This document shows, one piece after another, positions 1-7,395 of a stretch of DNA of 64,000 nucleotides (positions are counted from its first letter, which is position 1; each line of letters begins with the position of its first letter). The position numbers and the translations under genes are program-made. The notes beneath the pieces were generated by a model. The model saw nothing but the letters and a program-made list of their open reading frames with translations, had not been told where the DNA came from and searched no databases. Source of the DNA: Paramicrobacterium chengjingii (GTDB lineage Bacteria; Actinomycetota; Actinomycetes; Actinomycetales; Microbacteriaceae); NCBI RefSeq assembly GCF_011751765.2, contig NZ_CP061169.1, positions 186,001 to 250,000 on the forward strand, read 5' to 3'.

Positions 1-582
1 GTTCTCACTCGTCCCCGTCTTACGCATGGGAAGCGCCAGTGCGAGCAGCCCGGCGCCCGCCCACAAGCCACCCATTGCAAAGATGGGCGCCGAGGCCGCG
101 AGGGCGAAGAGCACGCCGCCCAGCGGAGGGCCTACGAACTCATCGGCGACGAGCTGCGCCGCCGAGATACGCCCATTCGCCCGATCGAGGTCGTGGTCTC
201 GAATGATGCTCGGCACAATCGAGACGGCAGCGTTGTCGGCTGCGGTTTCGAGTGTTCCGATCACAGCGATGGCGACGTACAGCAGAATCAGCCCGCCCGC
301 GCCGACATGAACGCACAGGGCGAGGGCGAGAACGCTCGCCCCTCGCAGCAGGTTTGCCGTGACCAGGAGGGTGCGCCGATCGGTGCGGTCAACAAAGACA
401 CCGACGGGCAGCGCAACGAGAAGGCGCACCAGCGCATACACGGTAGCGACCCCGGCAACGAGGCGTGGATCGTCGGTGAGGGATGCCGCGAGGAGCGGCA
501 TTGATACGAACGCCAGTCCGTCAGCGAGGTTCGACGCGGCATTCGCGCCCCACAGAACAGTGAAGGCGCGACCGAGAGACAT
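1..582 (-). CDS. MFS transporter, N-terminal part (runs off window)
   Basis: Reading leftward from the ATG at 582 gives an uninterrupted frame to the window edge, so the C-terminal half lies outside. About 194 residues are visible, with hydrophobic segments typical of a major facilitator transporter. The loop motif DRTDRRTLL after the second membrane segment is the MFS motif A. The layout resembles EntS-like multidrug or siderophore exporters, but the substrate cannot be read from this half. The start codon lies only 4 bases from the divergent antitoxin start at 587. Confidence 0.8.
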   Translation of the reverse strand, partial: MSLGRAFTVLWGANAASNLADGLAFVSMPLLAASLTDDPRLVAGVATVYALVRLLVALPVGVFVDRTDRRTLLVTANLLRGASVLALALCVHVGAGGLILLYVAIAVIGTLETAADNAAVSIVPSIIRDHDLDRANGRISAAQLVADEFVGPPLGGVLFALAASAPIFAMGGLWAGAGLLALALPMRKTGTSEN

Positions 583-586
583 CCAT

Positions 587-1081
587 ATGAGGATACGGGC
601 GATAAGTCCGCTCGGCGAGCGGCTCCGGGCCGATGCCAAGGCCGCGGACGACTTGCACGAGCGCTCACGGAGCTTGTTGGTGAGTGCTGTTCGTATCGGC
701 GCGCAAGCCGGGATGACACAGCGGGAGATCGCCGCTGCAACAGGCCGAAGCCAGCCTGAAGTGTCGCGTCTTCTCCGGTTTCGCGGAACGACAGATCTGG
801 GGCGACGGCTTGCCCGGAACCGAGGGAAGGTGCGTGACCTCGCGGCGACATACCGGGCCGGCAACGTCAGGGTATTTGGCAGCGTCGCTCGCGGGACGAA
901 CTCTGCGCAATCCGACATTGACCTTCTCGTCGATTGGCCAGAAGGACTCGGGCTCTTCGCACTCTCGCGGCTGGAGAGCGAACTTGCGAACCTCCTCGGC
1001 GCAACTGTCGACGTCGTTCCTCGCGGGAGCCTTCGAGGGCATCTGGCTGATCGCGTCCTCGATGAGGCAGTGCCATTATGA
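587..1081 (+). CDS. mntA: HTH-nucleotidyltransferase antitoxin (MntA-like)
   Basis: This 164-residue protein has an N-terminal helix-turn-helix (about residues 33-65, around MTQREIAAATGRSQPEVSR). A minimal nucleotidyltransferase domain follows. It carries the exact GS-x10-D-x-D signature (G98, S99, D110, D112). In characterised MntA antitoxins this domain AMPylates the HepT toxin. The HTH fusion suggests autoregulation (inference). The stop overlaps the next start (ATGA at 1078), which gives translational coupling to hepT. The start is taken at the first ATG after the divergent MFS gene; no clear Shine-Dalgarno site is visible. Confidence 0.85.
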   Translation: MRIRAISPLGERLRADAKAADDLHERSRSLLVSAVRIGAQAGMTQREIAAATGRSQPEVSRLLRFRGTTDLGRRLARNRGKVRDLAATYRAGNVRVFGSVARGTNSAQSDIDLLVDWPEGLGLFALSRLESELANLLGATVDVVPRGSLRGHLADRVLDEAVPL

Positions 1082-1401
1082 CGAGGAACGATCACGAACT
1101 CGTCTGCGATGCACTGGACCATCTCGCGGTGCTTCACCAGCATCTCGAACGATCCGACCTCGATGATCAGACGGTTGCGGATGCTGTCAGTCTTCGTCTT
1201 GCATCAGCGATTGAGGCAATATCCGAGACATCTGAACGATTTCGTGATCGGACATTCGGCGACGACTGGAAGATCATCTGGGCCACGCGGAACCGAATCT
1301 CGCACGGTTACGCATATATTGACATGGGCCTCATCCGGGCCACCGTTATTCACGATCTACCCGATTTTGAGCGCGGGCTGCGCGAGTCACTCGCTGAGTG
1401 A
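1078..1401 (+). CDS. hepT: HEPN-domain toxin (HepT-like, DUF86)
   Basis: A small 107-residue helical protein whose C-terminal half carries RNRISHGY. This matches the R-x4-H-x-Y motif of HepT ribonucleases: the Arg and His form the RNase site, and the Tyr is the residue AMPylated by MntA in known pairs. The gene overlaps the upstream nucleotidyltransferase gene by 4 bases, the usual order for this type VII toxin-antitoxin family. Activity is inferred from motifs only. Confidence 0.85.
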   Translation: MTRNDHELVCDALDHLAVLHQHLERSDLDDQTVADAVSLRLASAIEAISETSERFRDRTFGDDWKIIWATRNRISHGYAYIDMGLIRATVIHDLPDFERGLRESLAE

Positions 1402-1439
1402 CGGAGCATCTGCCCCAGCCTCGCACCGGACCACATGTT

Positions 1440-1465
1440 TGAGCCATGCCCAGCTCTGTGGCTCA
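1440..1465. terminator. Weak stem-loop between convergent genes
   Basis: TGAGCCA at 1440-1446 and TGGCTCA at 1459-1465 can pair as a 7-bp stem with a 12-base loop. It sits between hepT and the convergent hydrolase gene. There is no T-run, so it is only a candidate bidirectional terminator. Confidence 0.3.
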
Positions 1466-1485
1466 TAGAAGAACGAGACCCGCCG

Positions 1486-2952
1486 TCAGCTTTGCCGATC
1501 CGCGATGCGCTCCACCTCGGCGAGCACCGAGTCCGCCGCCTCTTCCGAGGCGAGCGTCAGAAAGTGCCCGGCTCCCAGCAGCGGAATGTTGCGGGCACCG
1601 TCGAGGGCACTGCCGCCCGGAATGTGCGGGTCGAAAGACGGCGAGAGCGAAGTGATTCGCTCATTCACCGACGTTTCGCCGGCAAGCGCCGTGATGGTGC
1701 CGTTCGTCGGACCGAACTCACGCAGCGTCTTGCCCACGGTGTAGGTCGCGAGCTTCGATCCAGCGAATGGCGTGCACAGCGTCACCATGCCGCGCACACC
1801 GAGATCCGCCTCGCTCATCAGATGCTTGCCGATCAGCCCGCTCTTGCTGTGGGCAACGATGATGCGACCCGCCGACGGAACGTGCACGCGCTCAAGGGCG
1901 CGCTGCAGCATCCGTGACGTGTCGACGATGGGCCGGCGATTGTGTTTCATGCCGTACACGACGTTCACGCGATAGCCGGCCTTCGAGAGCCGGTCGGCGA
2001 TCGGCGCCATGAACACCCACGTTTCGTAGACGCCGGGCAGCAGCACGATGACCGGCTTGTGGCGATCGCCCTTGAGGTAGCGCGCCGGCGGTCGGCGCCG
2101 CAGAAGCGACAGAACCTGGCGGGAGCCCGCGTAGAGGTAGTCGGCTGCCCAAATACGTGCACGCCCGATTAACGTCAGCGGGGGAGCGGCGACGATATCG
2201 TCTTCGTCGGGAAGCTCGGCGCCAGCATGCTCGGCGACGAGCTTCGCGATCTGCACTCCGCCGGTAATCATCGCTTCGTGGCCGTGCCCGTCAAGCTCGA
2301 CGTAGCGGCCGTCAGGCACGAGCCGAGTGACCTCGCGTGCCCAATAATCGGGCACGATGGTGTCGGTGCGGCCGCGCATCACGAGCACGGGTGCCTTCAC
2401 CTTCGGCAGTGTCTCTTCAACGTGGTGCTCGAGCATCGTGCCGAGCTTTTTGATGTACCAGCGCGGGCCGGCCTTGACGTAGTACATGACGCCGAGAACC
2501 ATCACCTTGGGCTTCGACATCGACACATCCTGCAGCATCCGCAGTGCCTGCTTGGCCGCTGTGCGCTCACGCGGATTGACAGTCGGGGCGATGAGCACGA
2601 CGCGATGAGCGCTCTCGGGGTGCCTCGCGGCCGCCTCGACCACGATCTCGGTGCCCATCGAGTGGCCGACGAGCACGGGATTGCGCAGCCCCTCACTCTC
2701 GACGATCTCGGCGATGAGATCACCGGATGCCGCCATGTCGAGCGGCTCCTCAGGCTCTGGCGCATCTCCGAACCCGGGCAGATCGAGGGCGAAGACCCGC
2801 CCGGTGCGCCCCAGCGCCTCGGCGAAGTCTGACCAGTAGCGGTGCCCCATGCCGATGCCATGCACGAGAACGTAGTCGATTCCGGTGTCGATGCCCGAGA
2901 CGGTGATGATCGTGGTGCGCCCGGCGCTGACGAACTCGCGTTGCTGGCTCAT
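1486..2952 (-). CDS. Tandem alpha/beta-hydrolase fusion protein
   Basis: The 488-residue protein appears to contain two alpha/beta-hydrolase folds. The first (about 20-270) has the HGIG oxyanion region, the nucleophile elbow GHSMG (S98) and a late DGHGHE histidine region. The second (about 300-488) starts with VIVLLPGVYETW, has an elbow-like AHSKSG (S369) and ends with GAGHFL (H463). The second half resembles lipase/triacylglycerol-hydrolase-like proteins. I chose the internal ATG at 2952, because residues upstream of it in the open frame look non-coding and homologous folds begin just after it. No signal peptide is visible. Substrate unknown. Confidence 0.85.
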   Translation of the reverse strand: MSQQREFVSAGRTTIITVSGIDTGIDYVLVHGIGMGHRYWSDFAEALGRTGRVFALDLPGFGDAPEPEEPLDMAASGDLIAEIVESEGLRNPVLVGHSMGTEIVVEAAARHPESAHRVVLIAPTVNPRERTAAKQALRMLQDVSMSKPKVMVLGVMYYVKAGPRWYIKKLGTMLEHHVEETLPKVKAPVLVMRGRTDTIVPDYWAREVTRLVPDGRYVELDGHGHEAMITGGVQIAKLVAEHAGAELPDEDDIVAAPPLTLIGRARIWAADYLYAGSRQVLSLLRRRPPARYLKGDRHKPVIVLLPGVYETWVFMAPIADRLSKAGYRVNVVYGMKHNRRPIVDTSRMLQRALERVHVPSAGRIIVAHSKSGLIGKHLMSEADLGVRGMVTLCTPFAGSKLATYTVGKTLREFGPTNGTITALAGETSVNERITSLSPSFDPHIPGGSALDGARNIPLLGAGHFLTLASEEAADSVLAEVERIADRQS

Positions 2953-2975
2953 GGCATCGAGTCTATTCAGCGGAT

Positions 2976-2995
2976 GTTGTGCAAGTGCGCACAAC
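2976..2995. promoter_or_regulatory. Inverted repeat upstream of the hydrolase gene
   Basis: GTTGTGC (2976-2982) and GCACAAC (2989-2995) form perfect 7-bp arms around a 6-base spacer, 24-43 bases upstream of the hydrolase start. Position and symmetry suggest a repressor operator; the cognate regulator is not known. Confidence 0.4.
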
Positions 2996-3093
2996 GTACA
3001 CATCTATACGGCTCTTTGATTCGCTTGGACTCGTACAACATGAGAAGCGGCACACGTGATCACAACGAGTACTCACACTGCAGGAGAAGAAAC

Positions 3094-3146
3094 ATTCGAA
3101 TTTATGCCTGCAAAGACTAGCAAATGTATTCGAATTACGGTATTCT
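3094..3146 (+). promoter_or_regulatory. Promoter with paired ATTCGAAT palindromes before the DUF222-HNH gene
   Basis: Two copies of the palindrome ATTCGAAT lie at 3094-3101 and 3128-3135. A -10-like TATTCT (3141-3146) ends 6 bases before the ATG at 3153, which suggests a leaderless transcript. The second palindrome would fall in the -35/-10 spacer, a natural repressor position. The mycobacterial 13E12 relatives include LexA-regulated members, but these boxes do not match the CGAAC-N4-GTTCG spacing. Confidence 0.45.
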
Positions 3147-3152
3147 TGAGTC

Positions 3153-4601
3153 ATGAATTCGCGGGAGTTGTGTTCGATGCTCCGTCGCCCCGTGCCGATG
3201 GGCGATGAAGGAGCTCGGCTGCCCGATCGGTATTGGATGATCCGCGATGTGATCGAGCTCGACAATGAATGCGAATCACCAGTGGCAGGGTATGACGAGG
3301 TGCTCGGCTCCGATTTTGACGAGCTGAGTCTCGCGCATGAGTCAGCACAGCGTGCCCAGTCCAACGTCATCGACAGTCTGCAGCGGGCGCATTCCAACTA
3401 CAGGCGGTCACGTGATGCAGTAGTGGCGCATAGCTCATCCCGATCACACCTCGACCGCATCTCAGACGATGACGCGATGGAACGTTCCTTCGTCTCCGAA
3501 GTGGCAGCTCGCATGGGAATCAGTGATCGCGCGGCTGAAGCGATGGTGCGCGAAGCGGAGACGCTCGTGACCGATCTTCCTCAGACAATGGACGCACTCC
3601 GGCTGGGGTTCACCTCGTATCTTCACGCGCGTACCGCAGCACAGCAGGCATGGTCACTCCCTCAGGAGGCCCGCGCAGAATTCGACGAGCAGATCGTCGG
3701 CTTGGCCCGCACGCAATCACCGACACGATTCAAGCAGTCCGTGCGTAAACTCCGTGAACGGCTGCACCCAGAATCGATCCAGAAGCGCAAGAAGACGGCG
3801 TTCGAGAATCGGCAGATCGAAATGGTCCCCGATGAAGACGGCATGGCCTGGACCAACATCTACCACTCCGCAGATGCCGCTCTCGCGATCGCAGAGGAAG
3901 CACGCTCTCACGCTCTGCGAGTGAAAAAGGCGGGCGATGACCGCACGCTGCGGCAGATCGAAGCAGACTCCGTCACCGAAACCCTCGTCACCGGGCTGGC
4001 AGAACGCCGAGCATCAAAGAACACGACGGGCACATGCGACCACACGACTGAGACCGAAACTGAAACCGAGTCTGAGACCCAGGCCGAGATTGGGCCCGAT
4101 GGCACGGTGACGTTGACACGGGCGCAGTTCGCCGCGTTGCGCCCTGGCGTTGTCGTTACAGTTCCCATCCTCAGTCTTCTCGGCCACAGCAGCGAACCAG
4201 CAGACCTCGCAGGCTACGGGCCCATTGACCCAGAAACCGCCGCAACAATCATCGGATCAGCGGCAAGTTTCACCCGCGTTCTCACCGACCCGATCACCGG
4301 TGCACATCGCATTGTCGATCCACACAAATACCGGCTCAGCGATCAGCTCAAGCGAGATATTCGCCTTCGAGATGTCACGTGTGGTTTCGTCAACTGCGAT
4401 GCTCCGGCCTGGCGGTGCGATATCGATCACATTGTCGCGTGGGAAGACGGCGGCACGTCAACGTCTGACAATCTCACGTGCCTCTGCCGAAAACATCACG
4501 TGCTCAAGCACGCGACAAACTGGCAGGTATCCCGGCTTTCCGACGGTTCGCTCGAGTGGACGTCGCCCTCCGGTGCGCACTACATCGTTCGACGACGGTA
4601 G
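3153..4601 (+). CDS. DUF222 / 13E12-repeat HNH endonuclease family protein
   Basis: The 482-residue protein has an N-terminal helical DUF222 region and a C-terminal HNH nuclease domain. The HNH part contains CGFVNC, the DIDHIVAW core and the CLCRKHH zinc/metal motif. An acidic Thr-Glu repeat (TETETETESETQ, about residues 295-307) links the halves. Such genes occur in many copies in actinobacteria and are often mobile-like or selfish; their role is not settled. The start follows a -10-like box directly, without a ribosome-binding site. The upstream region (3004-3152) is clearly more AT-rich than its neighbours. Confidence 0.9.
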   Translation: MNSRELCSMLRRPVPMGDEGARLPDRYWMIRDVIELDNECESPVAGYDEVLGSDFDELSLAHESAQRAQSNVIDSLQRAHSNYRRSRDAVVAHSSSRSHLDRISDDDAMERSFVSEVAARMGISDRAAEAMVREAETLVTDLPQTMDALRLGFTSYLHARTAAQQAWSLPQEARAEFDEQIVGLARTQSPTRFKQSVRKLRERLHPESIQKRKKTAFENRQIEMVPDEDGMAWTNIYHSADAALAIAEEARSHALRVKKAGDDRTLRQIEADSVTETLVTGLAERRASKNTTGTCDHTTETETETESETQAEIGPDGTVTLTRAQFAALRPGVVVTVPILSLLGHSSEPADLAGYGPIDPETAATIIGSAASFTRVLTDPITGAHRIVDPHKYRLSDQLKRDIRLRDVTCGFVNCDAPAWRCDIDHIVAWEDGGTSTSDNLTCLCRKHHVLKHATNWQVSRLSDGSLEWTSPSGAHYIVRRR

Positions 4602-4657
4602 CCGGTGGGCGACGCTCTCGAACTCGCGATGATCACCACGCGCCCCACCGCCGCGCC

Positions 4658-6310
4658 TCAGAAGTGCGCGCCGGGCTCCGGACGGTGAATGCCTCGAGGG
4701 CGATAGCCGAGTGCGGGGGACACGTCGATCAGGTCTGCGAGATACCAAATCGTCGAGAGCCACATCTCCGTTCCTTGCAATCCCGGATTCGCGTCAGGCT
4801 GGCCGTTCACCGAACCCGGCGACGCACGAAACCCGATCCCGGAACCGTCCGTCCAACGAGCCAGTGCATCCCGGAGCAATCGGGTGGCGAGCTCCCGCAC
4901 CTCTTCTGACCGATACCCCGTCGCCCTCGTGAGCCACAGCGGATGCGCCACGTCGAGGACGTTGCACGCGTTTTGCGCCGCCGGGCTGAAGAACCGGCTT
5001 TCGTGCGCGTGCCTGAGAACCGTGTCGACCACGGCATCCGGATGCTGGATTGGCACTCCGAACTGCGCGAACGTGCCACGCGAAGCCCGATAGAAGCCGT
5101 TAACGGGCTGCAGCAGTCCATCGTCAGGCGTCGGATCGCCCCACATCCCCGTGCGTGCATCGGAGTGCGTGGTGAGCCATCCGAACAATGTCTCCAGGAA
5201 TCCATCCGGCACGACATCGCCGCGCCGTCGACTCCAATGGACCGCTGTGCCAATGGCATCGACGACGTGCCCTGCGCCCCAGGCATTCCGAGCCCAGGGA
5301 AGATTGTTGAGCCGACGGGCGAGTTCTTCCGCAGAGCCTTCCGTCACGACCCTTAGCGAATGAGGGAATGCCGACCCGAGCAGGTCGAGAGCGTACCCGA
5401 CGCACTCGATGTGATAGGCGACGTCCCCGTTCTCGAACAACGCCGAGGTCGACTGGCGCCCGTGACCGTCGATCGACGCGACGAGTCCCGTCTGAGGGTC
5501 CTGCCAGCCTCGAAGCATCTCGCGCTGCCCACTCGCCGTGACATTCGGGGGCGGCGCTCCGGTGAGCAGCATCGACAACTCGATGGCGTCGCACTGGGCG
5601 CGCACGCTCACGGGAATCCCGGGGCGATCCGTGTACAGTTGCCGGCCAGCATCCCACGACCGATCAAGCACGTCGTGCACCTGGGATCGGGCACGCTCGG
5701 CAAACGCCGCTGCCTCGTCGCCGAGCGGGGAGTCGGCCTCGCCCGCAGACGTCGGTGGCACCCGCCAACGAACGAACCGAGCGGGATTGCCGACCACGAC
5801 GGCTCCGGACGCCACGTTCTTTGTGACGACGGCGCCCGCGCCGATCACGGCGTGACTCCCGACGGTGACGCCATCGAGAATGACAACGTGGGAACCGATC
5901 CAGACATCGTCTCCGATGCTGATGCCGGAGGTCACGAGAGGTTGCCGGAAGACCTCGGTGCCCGGTTCCATCGAGTGATTGAAGCCGAGAATCGACGTGT
6001 GGGCTCCGATGCGGACGGCGTCACCCATCGAGACGTCGCCGCGGACGACGCAGAACGGGTTCACCGAGCAGTCAGAGCCAATCACGATCCGATCGGTAAC
6101 GTAGGCGGATGCGGCGATGTAGCTGCGATCTCCAAGGGAGAACTGGGCAGGGTGCACGGAGGCGAGCTCAGAGATGACGCAGTCGTCGCCGATTCGCCAC
6201 GAAGGATGCTCTCGCTTCAGCGTTGCCTGGTAGGCACGCTGGGCGTCGTGCTCGTCAGTGGAACCCTCTGCCCAGAACGACCACGGGGAATGCTCGAAGC
6301 GGCTGATCAC
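4658..6310 (-). CDS. Hexapeptide-repeat acyltransferase fused to a toroid-like domain
   Basis: This 550-residue protein begins with a left-handed beta-helix of hexapeptide repeats (about 40-180, e.g. IGDDVWIGS, VIGAGAVVTKNV, GNPARFVRW), like maltose/galactoside O-acetyltransferases. FNH at 110-112 is in the usual place of the catalytic His. The rest (about 200-550) is a helical, Trp-rich domain (ENGDVAYHIE, GMWGDP, MWLSTIWYLADL) resembling alpha/alpha-toroid hydrolase-like proteins. A GTG start overlaps the regulator stop (GTGA), so it is translationally coupled to the lyase operon. It probably acetylates or deacetylates a sugar intermediate (inference). The fusion is unusual. Confidence 0.75.
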   Translation of the reverse strand: MISRFEHSPWSFWAEGSTDEHDAQRAYQATLKREHPSWRIGDDCVISELASVHPAQFSLGDRSYIAASAYVTDRIVIGSDCSVNPFCVVRGDVSMGDAVRIGAHTSILGFNHSMEPGTEVFRQPLVTSGISIGDDVWIGSHVVILDGVTVGSHAVIGAGAVVTKNVASGAVVVGNPARFVRWRVPPTSAGEADSPLGDEAAAFAERARSQVHDVLDRSWDAGRQLYTDRPGIPVSVRAQCDAIELSMLLTGAPPPNVTASGQREMLRGWQDPQTGLVASIDGHGRQSTSALFENGDVAYHIECVGYALDLLGSAFPHSLRVVTEGSAEELARRLNNLPWARNAWGAGHVVDAIGTAVHWSRRRGDVVPDGFLETLFGWLTTHSDARTGMWGDPTPDDGLLQPVNGFYRASRGTFAQFGVPIQHPDAVVDTVLRHAHESRFFSPAAQNACNVLDVAHPLWLTRATGYRSEEVRELATRLLRDALARWTDGSGIGFRASPGSVNGQPDANPGLQGTEMWLSTIWYLADLIDVSPALGYRPRGIHRPEPGAHF

Positions 6311-7395
6311 GACGGCGTTCCCGGTGCAGCCGCCGACGCGCGCACATTGAGGGAGGGGCTGAGGAGCACCCGATGCGCGGCCCGGTCCGGGTCGGCGAGG
6401 CGACCGAGGAGCAGATCGTAGGCTGTGCGGCCGAGCTCGAAACGCGGTGGATGGACAGCCGTGAGAGCCGGGCTGCCGAGGCGAGCAATCTCATCGTCAT
6501 ACGCGATCACCGAGAGGTCGCCCGGAATCGACAGACCTCGAGCAAGAGCGAGATCCACAATGGCGAGAGCCACGGCATCCGGGTGAATGAGCACGCCCGT
6601 CACCCCCTCGTCTTTCAACCGATCGAGGATCCGCGCCGCTGACGTGCCGAACTCAGGAGTCCGATGGTCGGCGACGACGTGCTCAGTTGCCGTGACGTTC
6701 ACTGACGCACACCCGGGTCGCCACCCGCTGATGATTTTGCGAGATGTCGGAGAATCCTGCGTCGTGATCAAACTGAGGCGCCGGTGCCCAAGCTCTGCCA
6801 AATGGTGTGCGGCCATGGCCGCGCCCAAAGCGTGGTCGGTCGTGACGGACTCGGCAGGCGTGCTGTCAACCGGCATGGTCGCATCGCGTTCTGCAAGCAC
6901 GAACGGCAGCCCGGTATCGTGCAGCCACTCCACGACATCCCCCGCGTGTGGAGTATCGGTGTTGGGAGCGACGATGAACGCATCTGCTCCCTCACGTTCG
7001 ACCATGCGCTGCAGAACCGGGCGCTCATCCTGAAGTTCATACGACGTTCCGCGCACCAGCACGCGCGCACCGTTGGAGCTCGCACGCTCTTCGATGCCGC
7101 GGACAACACCCGGCCAGTAGTAGCTGAGCGACGGCACGAGCACCCCGACAGTGCTAATCGTCGTTCGCCGTTCCACGGCGTCAGCGACGATGCCACCTTC
7201 GGGCGGTACGGCACCTCCGTGCACTCGAAGCAGCAGCCCCTCCGCCTCCATGAGCTTCAGGTCTCGGCGCAGAGTGACGGCAGTGACTCCGAGCTGGTCA
7301 GTGAGCGCGGTAATGCGCACGGAGCCGGCACTCGCGAGGGCACGCAGAATCGCTTTTCGCCTGGATGCCGCGAGCGGCGCATTGGGCTCGTTCAT
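6307..7395 (-). CDS. DeoR-type HTH / LacI-type sensor hybrid regulator
   Basis: The 362-residue regulator has an N-terminal DeoR-like winged helix (about 8-60, with VTLRRDLKLMEAEG). Its C-terminal ligand domain belongs to the LacI/periplasmic-binding-protein type (about 80-360, from VGVLVPSLSYYWPG to VIAYDDEIARL), not to the DeoR sugar-phosphate sensor. I chose the ATG at 7395 because AGGAGGAG lies just upstream and the stop of the lyase overlaps it (ATGA). It is likely the local repressor of the divergent sugar locus, with an oligosaccharide or sugar as ligand (inference). Confidence 0.85.
   Translation of the reverse strand: MNEPNAPLAASRRKAILRALASAGSVRITALTDQLGVTAVTLRRDLKLMEAEGLLLRVHGGAVPPEGGIVADAVERRTTISTVGVLVPSLSYYWPGVVRGIEERASSNGARVLVRGTSYELQDERPVLQRMVEREGADAFIVAPNTDTPHAGDVVEWLHDTGLPFVLAERDATMPVDSTPAESVTTDHALGAAMAAHHLAELGHRRLSLITTQDSPTSRKIISGWRPGCASVNVTATEHVVADHRTPEFGTSAARILDRLKDEGVTGVLIHPDAVALAIVDLALARGLSIPGDLSVIAYDDEIARLGSPALTAVHPPRFELGRTAYDLLLGRLADPDRAAHRVLLSPSLNVRASAAAPGTPS

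Noticed and set aside
288-851. Long minus-strand frame opposite the antitoxin gene
   Set aside because: Its composition is Arg/Ser/Pro-rich and it overlaps the well-supported MFS and MntA genes; a shadow frame.
5360-6421. Long plus-strand frame (353 codons) opposite the acyltransferase fusion
   Set aside because: Arg/Asp/Gly-rich translation without motifs, antisense to a clear coding sequence.
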